Assembly: GCF_047495875.1 (NCBI RefSeq)
Contig: NC_092497.1
Span: 62,001-126,000 of the forward strand
Direction: 5' to 3'
Source of the DNA: Pithys albifrons albifrons
Lineage: Eukaryota; Chordata; Aves; Passeriformes; Thamnophilidae
Length of the DNA stretch: 64,000 nt
Each line of letters opens with the position of its first letter. The first letter of the stretch is position 1. Both the position numbers and the translations under genes were made by a program. The notes below the pieces were generated by a model that worked only from the letters and a program-made list of their open reading frames with translations, was not told the origin of the DNA and did no database searches. Of the stretch, positions 13,616-26,525 are shown one piece after another.

Positions 13616-14278
13616 GGACGACATTTTGGGCACCGGGGGTCCCCAAGGGGGGTTCCCGAGGGCCGACATTTTGGGCACCGGGGGTCCCTAAGGGGGGTTC
13701 CCGAGGGACGACATTTTGGGCACCGGGGGTCCCCAAGGGGGGTTCCGGAGGGCCGACATTTTTGGCACCGGGGGTCCCCAAAGGGGGTTCCCGAGGGCCG
13801 ACATTTTGGGCACCGGGGGTCCCCAAGGGGGGTTCCCGAGGGCCGACATTTTGGGCACCGGGGGTCCCCAAGGGGGGTTCCCGAGGGACGACATTTTGGG
13901 CACCGGGGGTCCCCAAGGGGGGTTCCCGAGGGCCGACATTTTGGGCACCGGGGGTCCCCAAGGGGGGTTCCCGAGGGCCGACATTTTGGGCACCGGGGGT
14001 CCCCAAGGGGGGTTCTGGAGGGCCGACATTTTGGGCACCGGGGGTCCCCAAGGGGGGTTCTCGAGGGCCGACATTTTGGGCACCGGGGGTCCCCAAGGGG
14101 GGTTCCGGAGGGACGACATTTTTGGCACCGGGGGTCCCCAAAGGGGGTTCCCGAAGGCCGACATTTTGGGCACCGGGGGTGCCCAAGGGGGGTTCCCGAG
14201 GGCCGACATTTTGGGCACTGGGTGTCCCCAATGGGGGTTCCCGAGGGCCCATATTTTTGGCACCGGGGCTCCCCAATT
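13616..14278. repeat. Homogenised 45-bp subarray, about 14-15 near-identical copies
   Basis: Here the unit is exactly 45 bp (GGGGTCCCCAAGGGGGGTTC, CCGAGGGCCGACATTTTGGG, CACCG), and neighbouring copies differ at only a few sites (GGCC/GGAC, TTTTGGG/TTTTTGG). This is far more uniform than the flanking array, which indicates recent local amplification or gene conversion. Confidence 0.9.
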
Positions 14279-16494
14279 AGAGTTTTCGGGGGGCGACATT
14301 TCGGGCACAAAAGGAGGGGCCCTGGCGGGGGCTCCCGAGGGGCAACATTTCGGGCACCAGAAGGAGGGATCCCCGGCGGGATCACCCGAGGGGCGACATT
14401 TCGGGCACCGGGCAACAGGGGGTCCCCGGCGGGGGCTCCCGGGGGGCGGCATCTCGGGCACCGTGAGGTGGGGTCCCCGGCGGGAACTCCGGGGGGCGAC
14501 ATGTCGGCCACCGGGGTGGGGGAGCGCCTGAGGTCCCCAAGGCGGGGTTGCCGTGGGGCGATGCCACGGACGCCCGGGGTCCCCAGGGCGGGGCTGGCCG
14601 AGGGGCGGCGCCTCGGGCGCCGGGGCTCCCCAAGGCGGGGCTGGCCGAGGGGCGGCGCCTCGGGCGCCGGGGGTCCCCAGGGCGGGGCTTGCCGAGGGGC
14701 GGTGCCTCGGGCGCCGGGGGTCCCCAGGGCGGGGCTGGCCGAGGAGCGGAGCCTCGGGCGCCGAGGGCCCCCAAGCCGGGCCTGGCCGAGGGGCGGAGCC
14801 TCGGGCGCGGGCGGGGTCCCCAAGGTGGGGCTGGCCGAGGGGCGGCGCCTCGGGCGCCGGGGGTTTCAAGGGCGGGGCTGGCCGAGGGGCGGCGCCTCGG
14901 GCGCCTCGGATCCCCAAGGCGGGGCTGGCCGAGAGGCGGCGCCTCGGGCGCCTCGGATCCCCAAGGCGGGGCTGGCCGAGGGCCAAGCTCTTGGGCGCCG
15001 CGGGTCCCCAAGGGGGGGTTGCTGAGGGCCGTCGCCTTGGGCGCCGGGGGTGCCAAAGGGTGGGTTGCCGAGGGGCGACGCCTCCGTCGCCGGGGGTCCC
15101 CGAGGCGTGGTTGCCGTGGGGCCACGCCTCGGGCACCGGCGGTCCCAGAAGGGGGGGCTGGCCGAGTGTGGGCGCTTTGGGCACCGGGGGTCTCCAAAGG
15201 GGGGCTGGCCGAGGGGCGGCGCCTCGGGCGCAGGAGGTCCCTAATGGGCGCCGACCATGGGGCAAAGCCTCGGGCGCCGGGGGTCCCCAAGTGGGGGCTG
15301 CCGAGGGGCGGCACTCGGGCGCCGTAGGTCCCTAAGGGGGAGTTGTCGAGGGGAGGCGCCTTGGGCACCTTGGGTCCCCGAAAGGGGGGGTTGCCGAAGG
15401 ACGACATTTTGGGCAGCGGGTTCCCCAAGGAGGATTCCCGAGGGACGACATTTTGGGCACTGAGGGACCCCAAGGAAGGGTTGTCGAGGGGCGACGCCTC
15501 GGGCGCCGGGGGTCCTCAAGGGGGGGTTGCCGAAGGGCAACGCCTCGGGCGCCGGGGTTCCCCAAGGTGGGGTTGCCGAGGGCCGTCCCTCAGCGGCCGC
15601 GGGTCCCCAAAGGGGGTTTTCGAGGGGTGTCCCTCGGCCGCCGGTGGTCCTGAAGGCGTGGTTGCCGAGGGGCGAGCCCTCAGGTGCCGTGGGTCCCCAA
15701 GGGGGGGTTGCCGAGGGGCGATGCCACGGGCGCCGAGGGTCCCCAAGGGGGGGTTGCCGAGGAGTGACGCCACGGGCGCCGGGGGTCACGAAGGGGGGGT
15801 TGCCGAGGGGCGACGTCTCGGGCGCCGAAGGTTCCCGAGATGGGGTTGCCGAGGCGCGTCCCTCGGGTGCCAGGGGTCCCAAAAGGGGGGTTGCCGAGGG
15901 AGGACATTTTGGGCACTGGCCGGGGCCCAAAGGATGACATTTTCTGCATTGGGGGTCCCCAAGGCGAGTTGCCGAGGGACAACATTTCGGGAACCGGGCG
16001 TCCCCAATGGGGATTCCCGACGGACGACATTTCGGGCACCGGGGGTCCCCAAGGGGGGTTCCTGACGAACGACATTTCGGGAACTGGGGGTCCCCAAGGC
16101 GGGGCTTGCCGAAGGTCGGCACCTCAGGTGCCTCGGGTCCCCAAATCGGGGCTGCCGATGGGCGGCACCTTGGGCTTCGGGGTTCCCCAGGAAGGGCTTT
16201 CCGAGGGGCGACACCTCGGGCGCCGGGCGTCCCCAAAGGGGGTTCCTGACGGACGATATTTTGGGCACCGGGGCTCCCCAAAAAGGCCTCCCGACAGACG
16301 ACATTTGAGGCACTTGGGGTCCCCAAGGGAGGTTCCCGACGGACGATATTTCGGGAACCGGGGGTCCCCAACGGGGGTTCCCGAGCGACGACATTTCAGG
16401 CACCGGGGATCCCCAAGAGGGGGATCCTGACGGACGACATTTCGGGCATCGGGGGTCCCCAAGGGGAGTTGCCGAGGGGCGACACCTCGGGCAC
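14279..16494. repeat. Class A minisatellite, second copy of the left-edge block
   Basis: From about 14,364 the sequence reproduces 1-2,265 nearly base for base (offset 14,363, falling to about 14,317 and then 14,225 through small indels). The copy includes the same irregular variants, so it arose by block duplication rather than by independent unit amplification. Confidence 0.88.
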
Positions 16495-18345
16495 CAGGGA
16501 AAGGCGTTCCCCCAGGCGACCTCCCTAGGCGTGACCCTTCGGGAATTGGGGAAGGGGTTTGCCCAGGCGGGCCTCCCAAGGGGCGACATTCGGTCGAATG
16601 GAAAGGGGGTTCCCCCGGGTGGCCTCCCGAAAGGTTGACACTTCGGGCTGTGCGAAAAGGGGATCCCCTGGGTGGCCTCCCGAAAGGTTGACACTTCGGT
16701 CTCAGGGAAATGGGGTTCCCATGGGGGGCCTCCCGAGGGGAGACACTTCGGGTACCGGGGAAGGGGGTTCCCCCGGTGGTCTCCCGAGGGGCGACACTTC
16801 GGGAACTGGGGAAGGAGGTTCCCCTGGGCGACATCCCGAAAGGCGACACTTTGGGTACCGGGGAAAGGGGTACCCCCAGGTGGCCTCCCGATAGTTTGAC
16901 ACTTCGTACTTTGGGAAAAAGGGTTCCGCTGGGCGGCCTCCCAAGGGGCGACACTTCATGCTCCGGGGGAGAGGTTTCCCCCGGGCGGCCTCCCGAGGGG
17001 CGACACTTCGGTCTCATGGAATGGGGGTTCTCTCGGGCGGCCTCCGAGGGGCGACACTTCAGGCATTTGGGAAGGGGGTTCCCCCGGGCGGCCTCCCGAG
17101 GGACAACACTTTGGGTACCGGGGAAGGAGGTACCCCCAGGTGGCCTCCCGACAGGTTGACACTTCAGTCTCAGGGAAAGGGGGTTCTCTCGGGCAGCCTC
17201 CCGAGGGGCAACACTTCGGGCACCAGGGAAGGGGGTTTCCCCAGGCGGCCTGCCGAGGGGCAACACTTCAGGCACCAGGGAAGGGGGTTCCCCCGAGCGG
17301 CCTCTCGAGGGGCGACTCTTCGGGCTCCGGGAAAGGGTGTTCCCCCAGGCGGCATACCAAAAGGCGACACTTCGGGCACTGGGAAAGGGGGTTCCCCAAG
17401 GGGGCCTCCCGAGGGGGGACACTTCGGGCACTGGGGAAGGGAGTTCCCCCTAGCGGCCTCCCGAGGGGCGACACTTTGGGCACCGGGAAAGGGGGTTGCC
17501 CCGGGCGGCTTTTCAAAGTGCAACACTTCGTGCACGGGGAAAGGGGCGTCCCCTGGGCACCCTCCCAAGTGGCGACACTTCCGGCACCAGGAAACGGGTG
17601 TGCCCCGGGCAGCCTACTGTGGTGCAACACTTCGGGCACTGGGAAAGGGGAGTTTCCCGGGCAGCCTACTGTGGTGCGACACTTCGGGCACTTGGGAAAG
17701 GGGGTTCGCTGGGCGGCCTTCTGAGGCGTGACACTTTGGGCACCAGGAAAGGGGGGGTCCCCCGGCGGTCTCCCGAGGGGCGACACTTCGGTACTGGGAA
17801 AGAGGGTTCCCCTGGGTAGCCTACAGTTCTGCGACACTTCGGGCACTGGGGAAGGGGGTTCCCCTGGGCGGCCTCCCGAAGGGTAACACTTTGGGTACCG
17901 GGGAATGCAGTTCCTCCGGTCGGCCCTCCGAGGGGCGACACTTTGTGCACCGGAAAAGGTGGGTCCCCCGGGCGGCCTCCCGAGGGGCGACACTTCGGTA
18001 CTGGGAAAGAGGGTTCCCCTGGGAAGCCTACAATGGTGCAACACTTCAGGCACTGGGGAAGGGGGGTCCCCCGGGCAGCCTCTTGAGAGGTGACATTTCG
18101 GCAACTGGGAAAGAGGGTTCCCCTGGGAAGCCTACAATGGTGCAACACTTCAGGCACTGGGGAAGGGGGTTCCCCCGGGCAGCCTCTTGAGAGGTGACAT
18201 TTCGGGAACTGGGAAAGAGGGTTCCCCTGGGTGGCCTCCCGAGGGGCGACACTTTGGGCACCGGAGAAGAGGGTTCCCCCGGGCGGCCTCCCGCGGGGCG
18301 ACACTTCTGTCTCAGGGACAGGGGGCTCCCCCGGGCGGCCTCACT
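14364..18345. repeat. Long-range duplicate of 1-3,900 (crosses the A/B boundary)
   Basis: The duplicate carries the same class A to class B switch (2,265 in the first copy, 16,494 here). Offsets between matching landmarks are 14,363, 14,225 and 14,433 bp, showing indels of whole or partial units since duplication. Much of the class B part beyond 3,010 is also shared with the 4,667-5,540 copy. Confidence 0.8.
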
Positions 18346-21300
18346 AGGGGCGACACTTCAAGAACTCGGGAAGGGGGTTCACCCGGGTGGCATCCCGAGG
18401 GGCAACACTTTGAGCACAGGGGAAGGGGGTTGCCCCAGGCGGCCTCCCGAGGGGCGACACTTATGGCACTGGGGAAGAGGGCTCCCCCTGGCGGCCTCCC
18501 GAGGGGCCACACTTATGGCACCATGAAAGAGGGTTCCCCCGGGTGGCCTCCCGCGGGGCGACACTTCGAGCTCAGGGAAAGGGGGATCCCCTGGCAGCCT
18601 TCCGAGGGTCGACACTTTGGGCTCCGGGGAAGGGGGTTCCCCCGTATGGCTTTTTGAAGAGCGACACTTCATGCACGGGGAAAGGGGGGTCCCCCGGGCG
18701 GCCTCCCAAGTGGCGACACTTTGGGCACCAGGAAAAGGGGGAACCCCCGGGCAGCCTACTGTGGTACAACACTTCGGGCACCGGGGAAGGGGGTTCCCCC
18801 AGGCGGACTCACGAGGGGCGTCACTTCGGGCACAGGGGAAGGGGGTTCCCCTGGGCGGCCTCCAAAGGGGTGACACTTGGAGCACCAGGGAAGGGGGTTT
18901 TTCCGGGTGGCCTCCCGAGGGGCGACACTTTGGGCACCGGGGAAGGGGGTTCCCCCGGGCAAACTCCCGAAAGGTTGACACTTTGGGCACCGGGAAAGGG
19001 TTTTCCCCCGGGCGGCCTCCCGATTGGCAACGCTTCACGCTCCGGGGAAGAGGGTTCCCCCGGGCAGCCTCCCGAGGGGCGACACTTCGGGCACCAGAGA
19101 AGGGGGTTCCCCCGGTCGGCCTCCCGAGGGACGACACTTCGTGTACCGGGGATGGGGGTTCCCCCGGGCGGCTTTGGGCACTGGGAAAGGAGGTTCCCCC
19201 GGGCAAACTCCCAAAAGGTTGACACTTGGGGCTCCGGGAAAGTGGGTTCCCCCAGGCAGCCTCACAAGGGGCGACACTTCATGCTCCAGGGAAGGAGGTT
19301 CCCCCGGGCGGCCTCCCGACTACCGACACTTCATGCTGAGGGAAAGGGGGTTCCCCTGGGCAGCCTCCCGAGGGGAGACACTTTGGGCACTGGGGAAGGG
19401 TGTTCCCCCGGGCGGCATCCCAAGCGGCCACACTTCAGGCACCGGGGAAGGAGGGTCCCCTGGGTGGCTTCCCGTGGAGTGACACTTCGGGCACTGGGAA
19501 AGGGGGTTCCCCCGGGCGCCATCCCGAGGGACGACACTTCGGGCACTGGGGAAGGGGTTTCCCCCGGGCGGCTTCCCGAGGGGGGACACTTCAGGCACCG
19601 GGGAAGGGGGTTACCCCGGGCGGCCCCCGGAGAGACTATACTTTGGGTATTGGGGAATGGGGTTCCCCCAGGCGGCATCCCGAGGGACGACACTTGGTGT
19701 TCCGGGGAAGGGGGTTGCCCCGGGAGGCCTAGCGAGGGGAGACACTTTGGGCACTGGGAAAGGGGATTCCCCCTGGCTGCCTCCCAAGGGGCGACTCTTC
19801 GGGCTCCGGGAAAGGGTGTTCCCCCAGTCGGCATCCCAAAATGCGACATTTCGGGTACCGAGGAAAGGGGTTCCCCAGGGGGGCCTCCCAAAAGGTGGAC
19901 ACTTCGGGCTCCCGGAAAGGGGGTTCCCCCGGTGGCCTCCTGATGGGCGACACTTCACACTCTGGGGAAGGGGGTTCCCCCAGGCAGCCTCCCGAGGGGC
20001 AAAACTTTGTGTACCGGGGAAGGAGTTTGCCCCAGGCGGCCTTCCGTGGGGTTACACTTTGGGCACCGGGGAAGGGGGTTCCCCCGAGCGGCCTCTCAAG
20101 GGGCGACTCTTCGGGCTCCGGGAAAGGGTGTTCCCCCAGGCGGCATACCGAAAGGCGACACTTCGGGCACTGGGAAAGGGGGTTCCCCAGGGGGGCCTCC
20201 CGAGGGGGGACACTTCGGGCACTGGGGAAGGGAGTTCCCCCTAGCGGCCTCCCGAGGGGCAACACTTTGGGCACCGGGAAAGGGGGTTGCCCCGGGCGGC
20301 TTTTCAAAGTGCAACACTTCGTGCACGGGGAAAGGGGGGTCCCTTGGGCACCCTCCCAAGTGGCGACACTTCCGGCACCTGGAAACGGGTGTGCCCCGGG
20401 CAGCCTACTGTGGTGCAACACTTCGGGCACTGGGGAAGGGGGGTCCCCCGGGCAGCCTCCCGAGGGGTGACACTTCGGGCACCGGGAAATGGGAGTTTCC
20501 CAGGTGGCCTCCCAAGGGGCGACACTTCGGGCACTTGGGAAAGGGGGTTCGCTGGGCGGCCTTCTCAAGCGCGACACTTTGGGCACCGGGAAAGGGGGGT
20601 CCCCCGGCGGTCTCCTGAGGGGCGACACTTTCTGCACCGGAAAAGGCGAGTCCCCCGGGCGGCCTCCCGAGGGGCGACACTTCGGTACTGGGAAAGAGGG
20701 TTCCCCTGGGAAGCCTACAATAGTGCGACACTTCAGGCACTGGGGAAGGGGGCTCCCCCGGGCAGCCTCTTGAGAGGTGATATTTCGGGCACTGGGAAAG
20801 AGCGGTCCCCCGGGTGGCCTCCCGCGGGGCGACACTTCGAGCTCAGGGAAAGAGGGATCCGCTGGGAAGCCTTCCGAGGGGTGACACTTTGGGCACCGGG
20901 GAAGTGGGTTCCCCCGGGCGGCTTTTCGAAGAGCGACACTTCGTGCACAAGGAAAGGGGGGTCCCCCGGGCGGCCTCCCAAGTGGCGACACTTTGGGCAC
21001 CGGGAAAGGGGGGTCCCCCGGGCGGCCGACCAAGGGGTGACACTTCGGGCACTGGGAAAGTGGAGTTTCCCGGGCAGCCTAATGTGGTGCGACACTTCAG
21101 GCACTTGGGAAGGCGGGTCCGCTGGGCGGCCTTCCGAGGTGCGACACTTTGGGCACCGGAAAAGGCGGGTCCCTCAGGCGGCCTCCCGAGGGGTGACACT
21201 TCGGTACTGGGAAAGAGGGTTCCCCTGGGAAGCCGACAGTGGTGCGACACTTCAGGCACTGGGGAAGGGAGGTCCCCTGGGCGGCCTCCTGAGGGGTGAC

Positions 21301-24300
21301 ATTTTGGGCACCGGGAAAGAGGTTTCCCCCGGGTGGCCTCCCACGGGGCGACACTTTGAGCTCAGGGAAAGGGGCTTTCCCCTGGTGGCATCCCGAGGGG
21401 CGACATTTCAGGCACTGGGGATGGGGGTTCCCCCTGGCGGCCTCCCTAGAGGCGACACTTCCCTCTCAGGGAAAGGGGGGTCTCTTGGGCGGCCTCCCAA
21501 GTGGCGACACTTCGGGCACCGGGAAAGGGGGATCCCCCGGGCAGACTACTGTGGTACAACACTTCGGGCACTGGGGAAGGGGGGTCTCCCGGGCGACCTC
21601 CCGAGGGGCAAAACTTCAGTCTCAGGGAAAGGGGGGTCTCTTGGCAGGCCTCCCGAAGGTTGACATTTTGGGCTCAGAAAAAGGGAGTTCCCCTGGGAGG
21701 CGTCCCAAGAGGCAACACTTCTGGCTCCGGAGAAGGGGGTTCCCCATGGTGGCCTCCTGAAGGGTGACACTTCGCTCTCAGGGAAAGGGGGCTGCCCCGG
21801 GCGGCCTTCCGAGGGGGCGACACTTTGGGCGCTGGGAAGGGGGTTCACCCACGCGGCCTCCCGATGGGCAACAATTCAGGCATTGGATAAGGGGGCTCCC
21901 CCGGGCGGCCTACTGACGGGCGACACTTCGGGTACTCGGGAAGGGGGTTCCCCTGGATGGAGTCCCAAAGGGTAACACTTCGGGTACTGAGGAAGGGGGT
22001 TCCCCCAAACGGCCTGCCGAGGGGCGACACTTCAGGCACCAGGAAAGCAGGGTCCCCCTGGCGGCCTCCCGAAGGGAGACACTTCACGCACTGGGAAAGG
22101 CGGGTCCCCCAGGCGGCCTCCCGCGGGGTGACACTTCGAGCTCAGGGAAAGGGGGTTCCCCTGGGCGGCCTTCCGAGGGGCGACACTTTGGGCACCGGGA
22201 AAAGGGGGTTCCCCCGGGCGGCTTTTCAAAGTGCGACACTTCGTGCACGAGGAAAGGGGGGTCCCCTGAGCGCCCTCCCAAGTGGCGACACTTCGGGCAC
22301 GGGGAAACGGGATCCCCTGGGCGGCCTCCCAAGGGGCGACACTTTGGCCTCAGGGAAAGGGGGCTCCCTCGGGCGGTTTCCCGAGGAGCGACCCTTCGGG
22401 CACTGGGGAAGGGGGCTCTCCCGGGCGGCATCCCGAGGGCCGACACTTCGAGAACCGAGGGAAGGGGGTTCCCCCGGGCGGCCCCCCGATGGGGGACACT
22501 TTGGGAACTGGGGAAGGGGGTTCCCCCGGGCGGCCTCCCGAGGGGCAACACTTCGAGCACCATGGAAGAGGGTTCCCCCAGGCGGCCTCTTGAGAGGCGA
22601 CACTTCAGGCACAGGAGAAGGGGGATCCCCTGGGCGGCCTCCTGAGGGGCGACACTTCGGTCTCAGGAAATGGGGGCTCCCCCTGGCGGCATCTCGAGGA
22701 GCGACACTTTTAGCACCATGGAAGAGGGTTCCCCCCGGCGGCCTCCCGAAGGGCGACACTTTGGGCATCGGGAAAGGGGTGTGCCCCGGACAGCCTACTG
22801 TGGTGCAACACTTCGGGCACTGGGGAAGGGGTGTCCCCCGGCCGGCCTCCCGAGGGGCGACACTTCGGGCACTGGGACAGGGGAGTTTCCCGGTCAGCCT
22901 ACTGTGGTGCGATGCTTCAGGCACTTGGGAAGGGGTGTCCGCTGGGCGGCCTTCTGAGGCGTGACACTTTGGGCACCAGGAAAAGGGGGTCCCCCGGGCG
23001 GCCTCCTGAGGGACGACACTTCGGTACTGGGAAAGAGGGTTCCCCTGGGCAGCCTACAGTGGTGCGACACTTTGGGCACCGGGGAAGGGGGTTCCCCCGG
23101 GTGGCCTCCCGAGGGGCGACACTTCAGACACCAGGAAAGGGTGGTCCCCCTGGCGGCCTTCCAAAGGGTGACACTTCACGCACTGGGAAAAGGGGGTCCC
23201 CAGGGCGGCCCCTCAGTGGCAACACTCCGGGCAACGGGAAAGGGGGGTCTCCTGGGCGGCCTCTCGAGGGGCGACACTTTAGGCAGTGGAGAAGGAGGGT
23301 CCCCCCGGCGGCCTGCCGAGGGGCGACACTTCAGACACCATGAAAGGAGGCTCCCCCTGGCGGCCTTCCTGAGGGAGACACTTTGGGCACAAGGGAAGGG
23401 GGGTTCCCTAGGCGGCCTCCCGAGGGGGACACTTCGGGCACCAAGGAAGGGGCTTCCCCCGGGCGGCCTCACGAGGGGCAGCACTTCGGGCACCGGGAAA
23501 GGGGTTTCCCCCGGGTGGCCTCCCGAGGTGCAACACTTGGGGCACCGGGGAAGGGGGTTCCCCTGGGCGGCCTCCCAAGAGGCAACACTTCAGGTACTGG
23601 GAAAGGGGGTTCCCCTGGGCGGCCTCCCAAGGTGCGACACTTCAGGCATTGGGAAAGGGCAGTGCCCCGGCACACTCCTGTTGTGCGACACTTCGGGAAC
23701 TGGGGAAGGAGGGTCCATCGTGCGGCCTCCCATTGGCTACACTTCGGGCACCGAGGAAGGGGGGTCCCCCAGGAGGACTCCCGAGGGGCCACACTTCGGG
23801 CGCCGGGAATGAGGGGTCCCCCCGTCGGCCTACTGTGGTGCGACACTTCGGGCACCGGGGAAGGGGGCTCACCCGGGCGGCCTCCCGAGGAGTGACACTA
23901 CTTGCACCAGGAAACGGGTTCACCCGGGCGGCCTCCCGAGGGGCGACACTTTGGGCACCAAGGAAGGGAGTTCCCCCGGTCGGCCTCCTGAGGGGCGACA
24001 CTTTGGGCACCGGGGAAGGGAGTTTCCCCGGTCGGCCTCCCGAGGGGCGACACTTAGGGCACCGGGGAAGGGGGTTCCCCTGGGGGGCCTCCCGAAGGGT
24101 CAACACTTCGGGCAGTGGGGAAGGCGATTCCTCCGGACGGCCTCCCGAGGGGAGGCACTTTGGGCACCAAGGAAGGGGTTACCCCTGGCGGCATCTCGAG
24201 GGGCGACACTTCTGGCACCGGGAAGGTGGTTCCCCCGGCGGCCTCCCGAGGGGTGACACTTCGGATACCGGGGAAGGAGGTTCCCCTGGGCGACCTCCCG

Positions 24301-26525
24301 AAGGGTAACACTTCGGGTACCGGGAAAGGGGGTCCTCCGGTTGGCCTCCCGAGGGGCGACACTTCGGGCACCGGAAAATGGGGGTCCCCTGGGCGGCCTC
24401 CCAAGAGGCAACACTTCAGGTACTGGGAAAGGGGGTTCCCCTGGGCAGCCTCCCAAGGTGCGACACTTCAAGCATTGGGAAAGGGCAGTGCCCCGGCGCA
24501 CTCCTGTTGTGCGACACTTCGGGAACTGGGGAAGGAGGGTCCATCGTGCGGCCTCCCATTGGCTACACTTCGGGCACCGAGGAAGGGGGGTCCCCCCGTC
24601 GGCCTACTGTGGTGCGACACTTCGGGCATCGGGGAAGGGGGGTCGCCCTGGCGGCCTCCCGAGGGGCGACACTTAGGGCACCGGGGAAGGGGGTTCCCCT
24701 GGGGGGCCTCCCGAGAGGCAACACTTTGGGCACTGGGGAAGAGGGGTCCCCCGGGCGGCCTCCCGAGGGGTGACACTTCGGGCACCAATGAAGGGGCGTC
24801 CCTCGGGCGGCCTCACGAGGGGCAACACTTCGGGCACTGAAAAAGGGGCTTCCCCTTTCGGCCTCCCTAGATGCGCCACTTCGCTCTCAGGGAAAGGGGG
24901 GTCTCTTGGGAGGCCTCCCGAAAGTTGACACTTCAGGCTCAGGGAAAGGGGGTTCCCCTGGGAGGCGTCCCAATGGGTGACACTTCGGGCTCCGGGGAAG
25001 TGGGTTACCCCGGGCAGCCTACTGAGGGGGGACACTTCGGTCTCAGGGAAAGGGGGCTCCCCCGGGCGGCCTCCCGAGGGTCTACACTTTGGGTACTGGG
25101 GAAGGGGGTTCCCCCAGGCGGCGTCCTGAGGGGTGACACTTTGAGCACCAGGCAAGGGGGGTCCCCCGGGCAGCCTCCCGAGGGGCGACACTTCGGGCAC
25201 CGGGAAATGGGGGTCCTCCGGGCGGCTTCCCGAGGGGCGACACTTCAGGCACTCGGGAAGGGGGTTCTCCGGACGGCCCCTCAGGGGCGACATTTTGGGA
25301 ACGGGGGAAGGGGGGTTCCCCGAGCAGCCTCCCGAGGGGGAGATTTCAGGCACCCAGGAAGGGGGTACCCCCGGGTGACCTCCAAGGTGCGACACTTAGG
25401 GCACCAGGGAAGGGGGTTCCCCTTGGGGGGCCTCCCAAGGGGCGACACTTCAAGCAGTAGGGAAGGGGGTTCCCCCGGACGGCCTCCCGAGTGGCGATAT
25501 TACAGGCACTGGGGAAGGGGGTTCCCCTGGGCAGCCTCTCGATGGGCGACAATTCGGTCTCAGAGAAAGGGAGCTCCCCCGGGCGGCCTCCCGAGGGGCG
25601 ACACTTCAGGCATAGGGGATGGGGGCTCCCCCGGGCGGCATCCCGAGGGGCGACACTTTGAGAACCGGGGAAGGGGGTTCCCCTGGGCGGCCTCCCAAGG
25701 GGCGACAGGTCGGGCACTGGGGAAGGGGGTTCCCCCTGGCGGCCTCCCCGGGGGCGACATTTCAGGTACTGGGGAAGAGGGTTGCCTTGGGCGGCCACCC
25801 GAAAGGTAACACTTCGGGTACCGAGGAAGGGGGTTCCCCCAGTCGGCCTCCCAAGGGACAACACTTCAGGCACCAGGGAAGGGGGTTCCCCCAGTCGGCC
25901 TCCCGAGGTGCAACACTTTGGGCACCGGGGAAGGGGCTTCTCTGGGCGGCCTCCTGAGAGGCGACACTTTGGGCACCAGGGAAGGGGTTTCCCCCTGGCG
26001 GCCTCCCTAGAGGTGGCACTTTGCTCTCAGGGAAAGGGGAGTCTCTTGGGCGGCCTCCCGAAATTTAAAACTTCATGCTCAGGGAAAGGGGGTTCCCCCG
26101 GTAGGCGTCCCAAGGGGCGACACTTCGGGCTCCAGGGAAGGGGGTTTCCCCGGGTGGCCTCCCAAGAGGCGACACTTTGGGCACAGGGGAAGAGGGGTCC
26201 CTTGGGCGGCCTCCCGAGGGGCAACACTTGAGGCACCAGGAAAGTGGGGGTCCCCCGGGCGGCCTCCCACAAGGCGACACTTCGTGCTCAGGGAAAGGGG
26301 GGTCCCCTGGGTGGCCTCCCAAGGGGCGACTCTTCAGGCACTGGGGAAAGGGGGTCCACCGGGCAGCCTCCCGAGGGGCGACACTTTGGGTACCGGGAAA
26401 GGCGGGTCCCCCGGGTGGCCTCCCGAGGGGCGACACTTCAGGCACTGGGAAAGGGGGGTCCCGCAGGCAGCCTACTGGCTGCGACACTTCGGACACTGTG
26501 GAAGGGTGGTCCTCCGATCGGCCTC
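16495..26525. repeat. Class B GC-rich minisatellite, second block
   Basis: About 10 kb of the 53-bp unit described at 2,266-9,015. It is built from segments that also occur elsewhere in the field: 16,530-18,345 matches 2,300-3,880, and 23,560-26,525 matches parts of 5,900-9,010. No unique sequence was found in it. Confidence 0.88.
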
